Assembly (NCBI RefSeq): GCF_027913215.1
Contig: NZ_CP115784.1
Span: 434,001 to 498,000, forward strand
Length of the DNA: 64,000 nucleotides
Source: Paracoccus aerodenitrificans
GTDB taxonomy: Bacteria; Pseudomonadota; Alphaproteobacteria; Rhodobacterales; Rhodobacteraceae
Direction: 5' to 3'
A model generated the notes under the pieces. It was not told the origin of the DNA. It did not search any database and saw only the letters and a list, made by a program, of their open reading frames with translations. The position numbers were made by a program, and so were the translations under genes. Below, one piece after another: positions 26,690 to 36,034 of this stretch. The stretch's first letter is position 1. The number at the start of each line of letters is the position of its first letter.

Positions 26690-27069
26690 GGCGATTGATG
26701 CAGTTCAGACCAAAACCGGCGGAAATGCGGCCGATATTGCTGGCCGTTTCGGCGATGTTTGCTGTTTTCTTCGGTACTGCCGCGACGGCGGACAGGCCGT
26801 TCGGGCAGATGATCATGCAGGATGGCTCTGTCTGTTCGGTCACGCTGAAGGACCGGATTGCCTTTCCCGGTCTGCCGGAGACAGAGGGGATGCTTGAAGG
26901 TGAGATGGTGACTCCAGACGATCTGCGGCTGAAACAGACGGCTTATCTCAGTATTCACGGCTGGAACGCGGCCTATCGGCTGATCGGAAATGAGGCGGCG
27001 ATGAACGGGTTGTGTCAAAGCATGATGGCGGGCGCAGAGCGTGCCCGGCAGGAAAGGCAGGGACGCTGA
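26686..27069 (+). CDS. Small exported protein of unknown function inside the nucleoside-transport operon
   Basis: I do not recognise this 127-aa protein. The first ATG overlaps the ATPase stop by 4 nt, but a hydrophobic signal sequence (RPILLAVSAMFAVFFG, predicted cut near ATA-D) begins about residue 15, so ATGs at 26698 or 26725 are also possible starts. The mature part is about 90 residues with two cysteines (SVCSVTLKD and NGLCQSMM), which could form a disulfide. The permease starts directly after its stop, so it is an operon member and probably periplasmic. Confidence 0.7.
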   Translation: MRRLMQFRPKPAEMRPILLAVSAMFAVFFGTAATADRPFGQMIMQDGSVCSVTLKDRIAFPGLPETEGMLEGEMVTPDDLRLKQTAYLSIHGWNAAYRLIGNEAAMNGLCQSMMAGAERARQERQGR

Positions 27070-28164
27070 ATGGACAAGATGCCGAGATGGGCGGATCTGA
27101 TCCTGACGCCCCTGATTTCGCTGCTTCTGGCCTTCGCGATTTCCGCGCTGGTGATCCTTGCCATCGGAGAAAACCCGTGGGAGGCGCTGAAGACGATGGT
27201 GACGGGGGCGCTTGGCTCCAGCTATGGCTGGGGGTTTACGTTGTACTATACCACGAATTTCATCTTCACCGGGCTGGCCGTCGCGGTCGCCTATCACGCC
27301 AGCATGTTCAATATCGGCGGCGAGGGGCAGGCCGGTTTGGGCGGTCTTGGGGGGGCGATGGTCTGTCTGTTCATTCCCTGGCCGCATTGGTCGCTGGCGC
27401 TTCTGGGTGCGATGGCGGGTGCGGCTTTGTTCGGTGCGGCCTGGGCGTTCATTCCTGCGATTCTTCAGGCCAAGCGGGGCAGTCATATCGTGATCACGAC
27501 GATCATGTTCAACTTCATTGCCGCCGCGCTACTGAATTGGGCCCTGGTCAACAAGCTGCGGCCTGTCGGCAGCATGGACCCGGCCTCGGCGAATTTCCCC
27601 AAGGCGACGCATCTGCCGAAAATCACCGATATCTTCGCCGCTTTCGGGGTCGAGTGGGGCACTCATACGCCGGTCAATGTCACCTTCCTGATCGCGCTTC
27701 TGGCCTGTGTCGCGGTCTGGCTGCTGATCTGGCGCACCAAGCTTGGATATGAGATCCGCGCTTTGGGCCGGTCCGAGACTGCTGCGCGGTATGCCGGGAT
27801 TTCTCCGGTGCGGATCATCGTGATCACCATGCTTATTTCCGGTGCTCTTGCCGGGCTGATGGCGATCAATAACGTCATGGGAGAGGCTGAACGGCTGATC
27901 CTCAATAATGTCGAAGGCGCGGGCTTCATCGGTATCGCCGTGGCGCTGATGGGGCGAAATCACCCGGTCGGGGTGGTGCTGGCGGCGCTGCTGTTCGGGT
28001 TCCTCTATCAGGGCGGCGGCGAACTGGCGCTGTGGACCAGCATCCCGCGCGAGCTGATCATCGTGATTCAGGCATTGGTGATCCTGTTCACCGGCGCATT
28101 GGACAATATGGTCCGCGCCCCGCTTGAGGCGTTCTTCGTCGCCCGCCGGAAGAGGAGCGCGTGA
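27070..28164 (+). CDS. Nucleoside ABC transporter permease (first)
   Basis: 364 aa, eight or more hydrophobic segments. The permease segment YHASMFNIGGEGQAGLGGLG and IVITTIMFNFIAAALLNW are typical of BMP-type nucleoside importers (NupB/RnsC). The C-terminal TKLGYEIRALGRSETAARYAGI is the cytoplasmic coupling loop. It overlaps the second permease gene by 4 nt. Confidence 0.94.
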   Translation: MDKMPRWADLILTPLISLLLAFAISALVILAIGENPWEALKTMVTGALGSSYGWGFTLYYTTNFIFTGLAVAVAYHASMFNIGGEGQAGLGGLGGAMVCLFIPWPHWSLALLGAMAGAALFGAAWAFIPAILQAKRGSHIVITTIMFNFIAAALLNWALVNKLRPVGSMDPASANFPKATHLPKITDIFAAFGVEWGTHTPVNVTFLIALLACVAVWLLIWRTKLGYEIRALGRSETAARYAGISPVRIIVITMLISGALAGLMAINNVMGEAERLILNNVEGAGFIGIAVALMGRNHPVGVVLAALLFGFLYQGGGELALWTSIPRELIIVIQALVILFTGALDNMVRAPLEAFFVARRKRSA

Positions 28165-29129
28165 TGGATATCAACACCATCATCCAGATCCTCGATTCGG
28201 CTGTGCGGCTGATGACGCCCTTGTTGTTGGCCTGTCTGGCTGGGCTGTATTCGGAACGCTCGGGCGTGTTCGATATCGGGCTTGAGGGCAAGATGCTGAT
28301 GGCCGCGTTTTCGGCCGCTTCGGTCGCGGCGCTGACGGGCAGTGTCTGGCTGGGCTTGCTGGCCGCCATTGCCGGATCGCTGCTGATGTCGCTCGTGCAT
28401 GGGCTGGCCTCGATTACCTTCCGGGGGAATCAGTTGATTTCGGGTGTGGCGATCAATTTCCTTGCCTCGGGGCTGACGGTGTTGCTTGGGCAGAAGATCT
28501 TTGCACTTGGCGGGCGAACGCCTTCGCTGACCGGGGGCGGGCGGTTCGACACCATTACCCTGCCTTTCGCCGATACGCTGCGCGATGTGCCGGTTATCGG
28601 GCCGGTCTATGCGGATCTGATTTCTGGTCACTCGATTCTCGTCTATGTGGCGTTTCTCTGTGTGCCGCTGACCTGGTGGCTGCTGTTCCGAACGCGGTTC
28701 GGGTTGCGGCTGCGGGCGGTTGGAGAGAACCCGGCCTCGGTCGATACGGCGGGGGTCTCGGTGACGCGGCTGCGCTATACTGCGGTCGGGATTTGCGGCG
28801 TGTTGTGCGGGCTGGCCGGGGCGTATCTGTCCACCGGGCTTGGGGCCGGTTTTGTCAAGGAAATGACGGCGGGGCGTGGTTTCATTGCGCTTGCGGCGCT
28901 GATTTTCGCGAAATGGCGGCCCTGGGGTGCGCTTTATGCGACCTTCCTGTTCGGTCTGCTGGAGGCTATCGCCAACCGCTATCCGAATATCGAGATCGGT
29001 CCGCTGACCATCCCGTCAATGTTCATGAACGCGTTGCCCTATATCATCACCGTGATCATTCTGGCCGGTTTCGTCGGCCGCGCAGTCCCGCCTCGCGCCG
29101 GAGGAGAACCCTATGTCAAAGAGCGCTGA
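28161..29129 (+). CDS. Nucleoside ABC transporter permease (second)
   Basis: 322 aa. Contains LYSERSGVFDIGLEGKMLMA and RTRFGLRLRAVGENPASVDTAGV, the paired motifs of the second permease (NupC/RnsD type). Six to eight membrane segments can be seen. The last 17 nt overlap the phosphorylase gene, indicating tight coupling of uptake and cleavage. Confidence 0.94.
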   Translation: MMDINTIIQILDSAVRLMTPLLLACLAGLYSERSGVFDIGLEGKMLMAAFSAASVAALTGSVWLGLLAAIAGSLLMSLVHGLASITFRGNQLISGVAINFLASGLTVLLGQKIFALGGRTPSLTGGGRFDTITLPFADTLRDVPVIGPVYADLISGHSILVYVAFLCVPLTWWLLFRTRFGLRLRAVGENPASVDTAGVSVTRLRYTAVGICGVLCGLAGAYLSTGLGAGFVKEMTAGRGFIALAALIFAKWRPWGALYATFLFGLLEAIANRYPNIEIGPLTIPSMFMNALPYIITVIILAGFVGRAVPPRAGGEPYVKER

Positions 29130-29910
29130 GCTTGCCCGTCTGATCCGCGACAAGGCCGGAGAGGAGGCGCCGGAATATGGGCTGATTCTGGGCTCGGGTC
29201 TGGGGCATCTGGCCGAGGCGGTGGACGGCGTGGCGATTCCCTATGACGATCTGCCGGGATTTCCGCATGCGGGTGTCTCGGGTCATGTGCCGCAACTGGT
29301 GATCGGTCAGCTTGAGGGGACACGCGTCGCGGTGTTCGGCGGGCGCTCGCATTACTACGAATCGGGCAGGGCGGATGCGATGCGCCTGCCGCTTGAGGTG
29401 CTGGCGGCGCTTGGTGCCGGGAAGCTGATTCTCACCAATGCGGCAGGCGCGGTGAATACCGGGCTTGCTCCGGGCGGGTTGATGCTGCTGAGCGATCATA
29501 TCGCCTTTGCCGGGACGAATCCCCTGATCGGGGAAAGCACCGATGCGCGTTTCGTGCCGATGACCGATGCGTATGATCCGGCCCTGCGCCGTGCCCTGAA
29601 AGCAGCGGCAGAGGCGGAGGGCGTGGATCTGCCCGAAGGTGTGTATGGCTGGTTTTCGGGTCCTAGTTTCGAAACCCCCGCCGAGATCCGCGCCGCGAAG
29701 GTTCTGGGGATGGACGCGGTGGGGATGTCGACCGTGCCGGAAATCATCCTTAGCAGGTTTCTCGGGCTGCGCTGCGCGGCGATCTCGGTCATCACCAATA
29801 TGGGTGCGGGGCTGAGCGACGAATCGATCAGCCATGATCATACCAAGCAGATGGCCCCTCTGGGGGCGGCGAAGCTGGAAAAACTTCTGCGCCGGTTTCT
29901 GCGCAGGTGA
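29113..29910 (+). CDS. Purine-nucleoside phosphorylase
   Basis: A 265-aa family-2 (trimeric-type) phosphorylase that splits purine nucleosides with phosphate. Motifs: LILGSGLGHLAEAV, the phosphate-binding GGRSHYYESG, LTNAAGAVNTGLAPGG, GPSFETPAEIRAAKVLG and the substrate loop VITNMGAGLSDE. The overlap with the permease gene makes the product the intracellular enzyme for imported nucleosides. PunA or XapA specificity cannot be told apart here. Confidence 0.93.
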   Translation: MSKSAELARLIRDKAGEEAPEYGLILGSGLGHLAEAVDGVAIPYDDLPGFPHAGVSGHVPQLVIGQLEGTRVAVFGGRSHYYESGRADAMRLPLEVLAALGAGKLILTNAAGAVNTGLAPGGLMLLSDHIAFAGTNPLIGESTDARFVPMTDAYDPALRRALKAAAEAEGVDLPEGVYGWFSGPSFETPAEIRAAKVLGMDAVGMSTVPEIILSRFLGLRCAAISVITNMGAGLSDESISHDHTKQMAPLGAAKLEKLLRRFLRR

Positions 29911-30215
29911 GAGATCGTCACCGGAAGAGTTCCGATTTGCGCGGTTTTGTCGCAGGTGTTTCTGCGGAAGGCGGACAGTTAAATCCTGAAAGACGGGAGG
30001 CCGCGAAAGGGCCGCCGTATAAAGGGAATAACCGTGTCTTTGAGATCGCTCAGGGCGAAATTCCTGCGGATGCGGCGATTTGGCCGAATAAGCTAGGCTG
30101 GCGCGGCTGGACTGGCGCGAAATTGATCGCTAGAGATGAGCACGCCAAGGTCGCGATTCAAGCGGCCCGTTAAAACATAGCTGGTCCGCCCGCGGGCCTG
30201 AACCGGAGATAAGCC
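29911..30215. other. Intergenic region before petA
   Basis: 305 bp between the phosphorylase and the Rieske gene. An 88-codon frame (29907-30173) has no recognisable domain and is not called. ACGG-GA-GGCC pairs imperfectly with GGCC-G-CCGT around 29994-30020, a possible transcript end without a T-run. The pet promoter must lie here but I see no clear match to a consensus. Confidence 0.4.
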
Positions 30216-30776
30216 GTGACCCACGTCGAAGAACACGAAGGCACGCGGAGGGACTTCCTCTTCTATGCCACTGCCGGGGCCGGAGCGGTCGCCACTGGCG
30301 CCGCCGCCTGGACGCTGATCAACCAGATGAACCCGTCTGCGGATGTGCAGGCGCTGTCCTCGATCATGGTCGATATCAGCGGTGTCGATGTCGGCACGCA
30401 ATTGACCGTCAAATGGCTTGGTAAGCCTGTGTTCATCCGCCGCCGCACCCCCGAGGAAATCGAGGCAGGCCGCGCTGTCGATCTGGGCGATCTGATCGAC
30501 CAGAATGCAGAGAACGCCAATAAACCCGGCGAGCCTGCCACGGACGAAAACCGCACGCTGGACGAGGCCGGGGAATGGCTGGTTCAGATCGGCGTCTGCA
30601 CCCATCTGGGCTGCGTGCCGATCGGTGACGGCGCGGGCGATTTCGGTGGCTGGTTCTGCCCGTGCCACGGCTCGCATTACGACACCGCAGGCCGTATCCG
30701 CCGCGGTCCTGCGCCGCGCAACATGGATATTCCGCTGGCGTCCTTCGTCGACGACGCAACATTGCAGCTCGGCTAA
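30216..30776 (+). CDS. petA: Ubiquinol-cytochrome c reductase iron-sulfur (Rieske) subunit
   Basis: 186 aa. The N-terminus has a twin-arginine-type motif ([12 protein letters not shown]) that doubles as the membrane anchor. The 2Fe-2S cluster ligands are in CTHLGCVP and CPCHGSHYD near residues 129-150, with the following [11 protein letters not shown]. It starts with GTG. It is the first gene of petABC encoding the cytochrome bc1 complex. Confidence 0.98.
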   Translation: MTHVEEHEGTRRDFLFYATAGAGAVATGAAAWTLINQMNPSADVQALSSIMVDISGVDVGTQLTVKWLGKPVFIRRRTPEEIEAGRAVDLGDLIDQNAENANKPGEPATDENRTLDEAGEWLVQIGVCTHLGCVPIGDGAGDFGGWFCPCHGSHYDTAGRIRRGPAPRNMDIPLASFVDDATLQLG

Positions 30777-30790
30777 GGAGGAGGCGCCCA

Positions 30791-32113
30791 ATGTCCGGTA
30801 TTCCGCACGACCATTACGAACCCAAGACCGGTGCCGAGAAGTGGCTGCACCGCCGTCTGCCCATCGTCGGGCTGATCTATGACACGCTGATGATTCCCAC
30901 CCCGAAAAACCTGAACTGGTGGTGGATCTGGGGGATCGTTCTGGCGTTCTGTCTGGTGTTGCAGATTGCAACCGGCATCGTTCTGGCGATGCATTACACG
31001 CCGCATGTCGATATGGCGTTCAACAGTATCGAACATATCATGCGCAACGTGAATGGCGGGCATATGATCCGCTATCTGCACATGAACGGTGCGTCGCTGT
31101 TCTTCTTCGCCGTGTATATCCACATCTTCCGCGGGCTGTTTTACGGTTCCTACAAGGCCCCGCGCGAGGTGACATGGATCATCGGGATGCTGATCTATCT
31201 GTGCATGATGGGCACCGCCTTCATGGGCTATGTTCTGCCCTGGGGTCAGATGTCCTTCTGGGGCGCGACCGTGATCACCGGCCTGTTCGGCGCAATTCCC
31301 GGCATCGGCCCGAGCATTCAGGAATGGCTGCTTGGCGGACCGGCGGTGGATAACGCCACGTTGAACCGCTTCTTCTCGCTGCACTACCTGCTGCCCTTCA
31401 TCATCGCGGCGCTTGTGGTCGTGCATATCTGGGCCTTCCACAATACCGGCAACAACAACCCGACCGGGGTAGAGGTGCGCCGGGGCTCGAAAGAGGAAGC
31501 CGAAAAGGACACGCTGCCTTTCTGGCCCTATTTCGTGATCAAGGACTTTTTCGCGCTTGCCGTGATCCTTGTGGTGTTCTTCGCCGTGGTCGGCTTCATG
31601 CCGAACTATCTTGGCCACCCGGATAACTATGTCGAGGCGAACCCGCTTTCCACGCCTGCGCATATCGTGCCGGAATGGTACTTCCTGCCCTTCTACGCGA
31701 TCCTGCGCGCCTTCACGGCGGATGTCTGGGTCGTCATGCTGGTCGAGTGGGTAAGCTTCGGCATTATCGACGCGAAGTTCTTCGGTGTGCTTGCCATGTT
31801 CGGTGCGATCCTGGTCATGGCTCTGGTGCCGTGGCTTGATACGTCGCGTGTGCGTTCGGGCCGTTACCGCCCTCAGTTCAAGTGGTGGTTCTGGCTGTTC
31901 TGCGTCAACTTCATCGTGCTGATGTGGGTTGGTGCGATGCCGGCCGAGGGGATCTATCCCTATATCGCTCTGGCGGGGTCGGCCTATTGGTTCGCCTATT
32001 TCCTGATCATCCTGCCGGTGCTGGGTCTGATGGAAAAACCCGATCCGATGCCTACGACGATCGAGGAAGATTTCGATGCCCATTACGGCAAAATCACCCA
32101 TCCTGCCGAGTAA
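30791..32113 (+). CDS. petB: Cytochrome b subunit of the bc1 complex
   Basis: 440 aa with eight membrane helices. Haem-binding helices B and D carry paired histidines (in [17 protein letters not shown] and [12 protein letters not shown], then [18 protein letters not shown] and [18 protein letters not shown]). The Qo-site PEWY motif is present ([13 protein letters not shown]). The start [11 protein letters not shown] follows AGGAGG. The longer open frame upstream is a petA shadow. Confidence 0.98.
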   Translation: MSGIPHDHYEPKTGAEKWLHRRLPIVGLIYDTLMIPTPKNLNWWWIWGIVLAFCLVLQIATGIVLAMHYTPHVDMAFNSIEHIMRNVNGGHMIRYLHMNGASLFFFAVYIHIFRGLFYGSYKAPREVTWIIGMLIYLCMMGTAFMGYVLPWGQMSFWGATVITGLFGAIPGIGPSIQEWLLGGPAVDNATLNRFFSLHYLLPFIIAALVVVHIWAFHNTGNNNPTGVEVRRGSKEEAEKDTLPFWPYFVIKDFFALAVILVVFFAVVGFMPNYLGHPDNYVEANPLSTPAHIVPEWYFLPFYAILRAFTADVWVVMLVEWVSFGIIDAKFFGVLAMFGAILVMALVPWLDTSRVRSGRYRPQFKWWFWLFCVNFIVLMWVGAMPAEGIYPYIALAGSAYWFAYFLIILPVLGLMEKPDPMPTTIEEDFDAHYGKITHPAE

Positions 32114-32125
32114 GGAGAGGCAAGC

Positions 32126-33397
32126 ATGACCCTGAGAATCAAGACCCTCACGGCCGTGGCCGCGCTGACCCTTGGTGCGGCAGCCTGGGCGCAGGACACG
32201 GAAGTTCAGACCACACAGCCGGGCAGCGATGCTGTTGCGGTGACGGTGCAGGAGCCTGAAGCAGAGGCCTCTGAAGCCGCGCCGGAAGCGAATGCTGAGG
32301 CGGTGACGGCTGAAGAAGCGCCTGCGGAGGCTGAGGCCGAAGCGGCGGATGAGGCTGCTGCCGATGCGCCCGCTGCGGATGAAGCTGAGGCGGAGCCTGT
32401 TGCTGAAGACGCGATGGCAGAGGACACCGCCGAAGAAGCACCGGCTGAGGACAGCACGGCAGAGGAACCCGCCGCTGCGGATGCCGAAGCTGCTGACGAA
32501 GAAGCTACTGCTGAAGAGGCTGCTGCATCTGAGGCAGAAGCTGCACCGGAAGAGGCTGCCGCTGAAGAAGCCACGGCAGAGGCCGAAGCCGCAGAGGCTG
32601 ACGCCGGTGCCGAGGACATGGCTGCTGCGGAAGGCGAGGCTGAGGAAACCGGTGCCGGGGAAGAAGCGGCTGAGGAAGAAGAATCGCATATCACCGATAT
32701 CTCCTTCAGCTTCGAGGGACCTTTCGGCAAGTTCGACCAGTTCCAGCTTCAGCGCGGTCTTCAGGTCTATACGGAAGTCTGCTCCGCCTGCCACGGCCTG
32801 CAACAGGTGCCGATCCGGACGCTTTCGGATGACGGCGGACCCGGCCTGCCTGCGGATCAGGTCCGCGCCTATGCAAGCCAGATGTTCATCTATGACCCGG
32901 AAATTGATGAGGACCGTCCGCGTCTGCCGACCGATCACTTCCCCAGCGTCTCGGGCCTGGGAATGGGGCCGGATCTGTCGCTGATGGCCAAAGCCCGCGC
33001 CGGGTTCCACGGGCCTTACGGCACCGGCCTCAGCCAGTTGTTCAACGGTATGGGCGGCCCGGAATATATCTATTCCGTGCTGACCGAATATAACGGTGAG
33101 GAAGTCGAACAGGCAGGATCCATTCTGTATGGAAACGGTGCCTTTGAGGGCGGGCTGATCTCGATGCCGCCGCCGCTGTTCGACGATCTGGTGACCTATG
33201 AGGACGGGACTCCGGCCACGGTTGACCAGATGGCCCGCGATGTGTCGGCGTTCCTGATGTGGACGGCTGAGCCCAAGATGATGGCGCGTAAGGCGAATGG
33301 TTTTGTCAGCGTCATCTTCCTGATCGCGCTTGCCTCGCTGCTGTATCTCACCAACAAGCGGCTGTGGTGGAATGTCAAACATCGCGATCAGGAGTAA
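32126..33397 (+). CDS. petC: Cytochrome c1 with Paracoccus-type acidic insertion
   Basis: 423 aa. After a signal peptide (cut near AAWAQ) there is a very acidic Ala/Glu-rich region at about residues 24-188 with almost no other residue types. The c-type haem site CSACH is at residues 219-223, the sixth ligand methionine is likely in [11 protein letters not shown], and the C-terminus is a membrane anchor ([17 protein letters not shown]). Cytochrome c1 of Paracoccus denitrificans has an equivalent acidic domain, thought to aid binding of its cytochrome c partner. Typical c1 lengths are near 260 aa, so the insert accounts for the extra size. Confidence 0.97.
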   Translation: MTLRIKTLTAVAALTLGAAAWAQDTEVQTTQPGSDAVAVTVQEPEAEASEAAPEANAEAVTAEEAPAEAEAEAADEAAADAPAADEAEAEPVAEDAMAEDTAEEAPAEDSTAEEPAAADAEAADEEATAEEAAASEAEAAPEEAAAEEATAEAEAAEADAGAEDMAAAEGEAEETGAGEEAAEEEESHITDISFSFEGPFGKFDQFQLQRGLQVYTEVCSACHGLQQVPIRTLSDDGGPGLPADQVRAYASQMFIYDPEIDEDRPRLPTDHFPSVSGLGMGPDLSLMAKARAGFHGPYGTGLSQLFNGMGGPEYIYSVLTEYNGEEVEQAGSILYGNGAFEGGLISMPPPLFDDLVTYEDGTPATVDQMARDVSAFLMWTAEPKMMARKANGFVSVIFLIALASLLYLTNKRLWWNVKHRDQE

Positions 33398-33414
33398 CTC
33401 CTTATAAACATGAG

Positions 33415-33441
33415 AAAACGCGCCTTTCGGGGCGCGTTTTT
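33415..33441 (+). terminator. Rho-independent terminator of petABC
   Basis: AAAACGCGCC pairs perfectly with GGCGCGTTTT around a 6-nt loop, ending in TTTTT, starting 17 nt after the petC stop. The hairpin with its terminal T-run is a classical intrinsic terminator. Confidence 0.88.
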
Positions 33442-33492
33442 CATTTGCCGGATTGGCGGCGGTCGCTTTATATGCCTCTGCGGAGGAATGTG

Positions 33493-34380
33493 ATGGCAAT
33501 CTGGAATCTTGGCTCTATCAATATTGATCATGTTTATCGGCTGGACCATCTGCCTGCGCCGGGTGAGACGGTCGGCTCGGTCGAATATAGTCTGGGTCCG
33601 GGCGGCAAGGGCGCGAACCAGTCAGTCGCGGCGGCGCGTGCCGGGGCGCATGTGGTTCATATCGGGGCGCTTGCGGCGCAGGGCGATGACTGGGTGCTGG
33701 ATCGCTTGCAGGAAGACGGCGTCGATGTCACCCATATTGCGCGGCTGCCGCATTCGGCCACGGGCCATGCGATTATCCTTGTCGATTCCGCGGCGGAGAA
33801 TGCGATCATCGTTCATGCCGGAGCCAATCGCAGGCTGACCGAACAGCAACTGGCTGGGGCGCTATCCGGGATCGGACCCGATGATATTCTGCTGATCCAG
33901 AATGAGACCAATCTTCAGGTGGAAGCCGCGCAACTGGCCCGGAAGGCCGGTGCACGCGTCATCTATAGCTGTGCCCCGTTCGATGTGCAGGCGGCGCAGG
34001 CGATGATGGAGCATGTCTCGGTTCTCGCCGTGAATGCGCATGAGGCCGCGCAGCTTGCCGAAGCGATTCCCGGCGATCTGCCTGTTCCGGCGATGCTGAT
34101 CACCAAGGGCGCCGAGGGGGCCGAGTATCGTGATTTGCAATCGGGACGTGCCGTGCATCAGAAGGCGTTTCCCGTGACTCCCGTCGATACGACCGGGGCA
34201 GGGGATTGCTTTGCGGGATATTTCGCGGCGGAACTGGATGCGGGGCGCGATCTGGCAGAGGCGCTGCGCCATGCGGCGGCGGCCTCGGCGATCAAGGTCA
34301 CGCGGCGCGGGGCGGTCGATGCGATTCCCGAGGCGGCCGAGGTGCTTGATTTTCTTGCCGGTCAGGATCGGGCGGGCTGA
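33493..34380 (+). CDS. PfkB-family sugar kinase, probable ribokinase
   Basis: 295 aa. Motif GPGGKGANQSVAAARAGA is near the N-terminus and the catalytic signature DTTGAGDCFAGYFAAEL near the C-terminus, with Asp as base. A GGAGG site lies 6 nt upstream of the ATG. Ribokinase phosphorylates free ribose; the nearby nucleoside operon releases ribose-1-phosphate, so a metabolic link is possible but indirect. Another sugar is not excluded. Confidence 0.85.
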   Translation: MAIWNLGSINIDHVYRLDHLPAPGETVGSVEYSLGPGGKGANQSVAAARAGAHVVHIGALAAQGDDWVLDRLQEDGVDVTHIARLPHSATGHAIILVDSAAENAIIVHAGANRRLTEQQLAGALSGIGPDDILLIQNETNLQVEAAQLARKAGARVIYSCAPFDVQAAQAMMEHVSVLAVNAHEAAQLAEAIPGDLPVPAMLITKGAEGAEYRDLQSGRAVHQKAFPVTPVDTTGAGDCFAGYFAAELDAGRDLAEALRHAAAASAIKVTRRGAVDAIPEAAEVLDFLAGQDRAG

Positions 34381-34396
34381 ACCGCGCCTGCCTGTG

Positions 34397-34428
34397 AAAA
34401 AATCCGCGCAGCGGGTGGCTGCGCGGAT
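34397..34428 (-). terminator. Terminator of the glutamate dehydrogenase gene
   Basis: An 11-bp perfect stem ATCCGCGCAGC / GCTGCGCGGAT with loop GGGTG lies 26 nt beyond the gdh stop on the minus strand, followed there by a six-T run. On the plus strand the T-run is absent, so it mainly serves the minus-strand gene, though it may also limit ribokinase transcripts. Confidence 0.82.
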
Positions 34429-34453
34429 CTGATATCATTTCCGATGAACCCGG

Positions 34454-35881
34454 TTACAGGCCAAGCGAACCATAGACATTGGCGATCCGGCGGAGTGCCA
34501 CGACATATGCGGCGGTGCGCAAATCGTTGACGCGGTCGTCGCCGAACCAGACCTCTTCCATCTTCATATAGCTTTCGCGCATCGTGTCATCGAGACCCGA
34601 GCGCACCAGCTCGATCTCGTCGGCACCGTGCAGATAGGCTTCCTTGAACCCGTCCGTCATGGTCCATTCCAGACCGGAATCCGCCGAGAGCCTGCCGATC
34701 TCATTGACCAGAAGCCGGTTGCGGTGCTCTTCATAGCGCCGCTCCATCCGGCCGAGGCTGATCTGGGACAGGTTCTTGACCCATTCGAAATAGGACACTG
34801 TCACACCGCCGGCATTGGCGTACATATCAGGGATCACGACAATGCCACGTTCGTTTAGCACCTTGTCGCCCTCGGCGGTCACCGGACCGTTCGCGGCCTC
34901 GATGATAAGCTTGGCCTTGAGACGCGGGGCGTTCTCTTCGGTGATGACGCTTTCGACGGCGGCGGGGATGAGGATATCGCATTCATCCTCCAGCCCCTCC
35001 ATCCCGGCGGGACGGAAACTGGCGCCCGGGAAGTCCTCGACGCCGCCGGTTTCCTTGATATGCGCCTTCAGCGCTTCGATATCGAGACCGTTCGGATTGT
35101 GGACCGTGCCGTTATATTCGACCACGGTGACAATCGGGCAGCCATCCTCTTCCGACAGGAATTTCGCGGCGTGATAGCCCACATTCCCGAGGCCCTGAAT
35201 GACGATCCGCTTGCCGGACAACTCACCCGACAGCCCGGCGCGTTTCACCGCCTCTGGGTGGCGGAAAAATTCCTGCAATGCGTATTGAATGCCCCGCCCG
35301 GTTGCCTCGACCCGGCCCATAATGCCGCCGATTGTGACCGGTTTTCCGGTCACGCAGGCCTTGGCGTTGATGTCATCGGGATGCAGACGCTTATAGGCAT
35401 CCGCCATCCATGCCATTTCCCGTTCGCCCGTTCCCATATCCGGGGCGGGCACGTTCTGGGACGGAGAAATCAGGCTGCGCCGCGACAATTCATAGGTGAA
35501 GCGGCGGGTAATCCGCTCAAGCTCGTCCTCATCCCAGTCACGCGGATTGATCCGCAGGCCGCCTTTCGAGCCGCCGAAGGGCACTTCGACAAGGGCGCAT
35601 TTATAGGTCATCAGCGCGGCAAGCGCCTCGACCTCGTCCTGATTGACTGACATCGCATAGCGGATGCCGCCTTTCACCGGCTCCATATGTTCGGAATGCA
35701 CCGAGCGATAGCCGGTAAATGTGTGAATCGCGCCGCGAAGGCGGACGCCGAAACGCACCGTATAGGTCGAATTGCAGACCCGGATTTTTTCAATCAGTCC
35801 CGGAGGCAGTTTGCTCAGGGATGCTGCGTGAAGAAACATCCTGTCGACTGAATCGCGGAAGGACGTGTGCGGAGTGGCCAT
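34454..35881 (-). CDS. Glu/Leu/Phe/Val dehydrogenase, probable glutamate dehydrogenase
   Basis: 475 aa. Catalytic lysine region PVKGGIRYA and VPFGGSKGGLRI, the acidic PAPDMGTGEREM segment, the NAD(P)-binding GLGNVGYHAAKFLS and the C-terminal active-site region match hexameric glutamate dehydrogenase. It interconverts glutamate and 2-oxoglutarate. It is divergent from a TetR regulator with 153 bp between them, so the two may be linked in control. Confidence 0.93.
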   Translation of the reverse strand: MATPHTSFRDSVDRMFLHAASLSKLPPGLIEKIRVCNSTYTVRFGVRLRGAIHTFTGYRSVHSEHMEPVKGGIRYAMSVNQDEVEALAALMTYKCALVEVPFGGSKGGLRINPRDWDEDELERITRRFTYELSRRSLISPSQNVPAPDMGTGEREMAWMADAYKRLHPDDINAKACVTGKPVTIGGIMGRVEATGRGIQYALQEFFRHPEAVKRAGLSGELSGKRIVIQGLGNVGYHAAKFLSEEDGCPIVTVVEYNGTVHNPNGLDIEALKAHIKETGGVEDFPGASFRPAGMEGLEDECDILIPAAVESVITEENAPRLKAKLIIEAANGPVTAEGDKVLNERGIVVIPDMYANAGGVTVSYFEWVKNLSQISLGRMERRYEEHRNRLLVNEIGRLSADSGLEWTMTDGFKEAYLHGADEIELVRSGLDDTMRESYMKMEEVWFGDDRVNDLRTAAYVVALRRIANVYGSLGL

Positions 35882-35970
35882 GTTTTCATCTCACCGTTGC
35901 CTCGTCTTTGAACAGACCATCGACGCTCCGGCGGAAAATCGCAACGAAATTCGTCAGAAGCCTTATGTGC

Positions 35971-35999
35971 TTGTCGCCGCCAATTCCCATGTGGAATAT
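35971..35999 (+). promoter_or_regulatory. Putative promoter of the TetR-family gene
   Basis: TTGTCG (35971-35976) and GAATAT (35994-35999) are spaced 17 bp apart, 35 bp upstream of the ATG. The match is moderate. Confidence 0.4.
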
Positions 36000-36034
36000 G
36001 TCTGTGTTTTGTAGCCAGGTTTAAGGCAAGTAAA

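Noticed and set aside
29907..30173. 88-codon frame before petA
   Set aside because: Starts inside the end of the phosphorylase gene, no family resemblance, and fills the region where the pet promoter must lie.
30773..33499. 908-codon open frame antisense to petB-petC
   Set aside because: It mirrors two certain genes in a GC-rich genome, where antisense frames stay open by codon bias. It has no recognisable domain, and the His/Arg-rich, low-complexity content matches the reverse of the Ala/Glu-rich c1 region.
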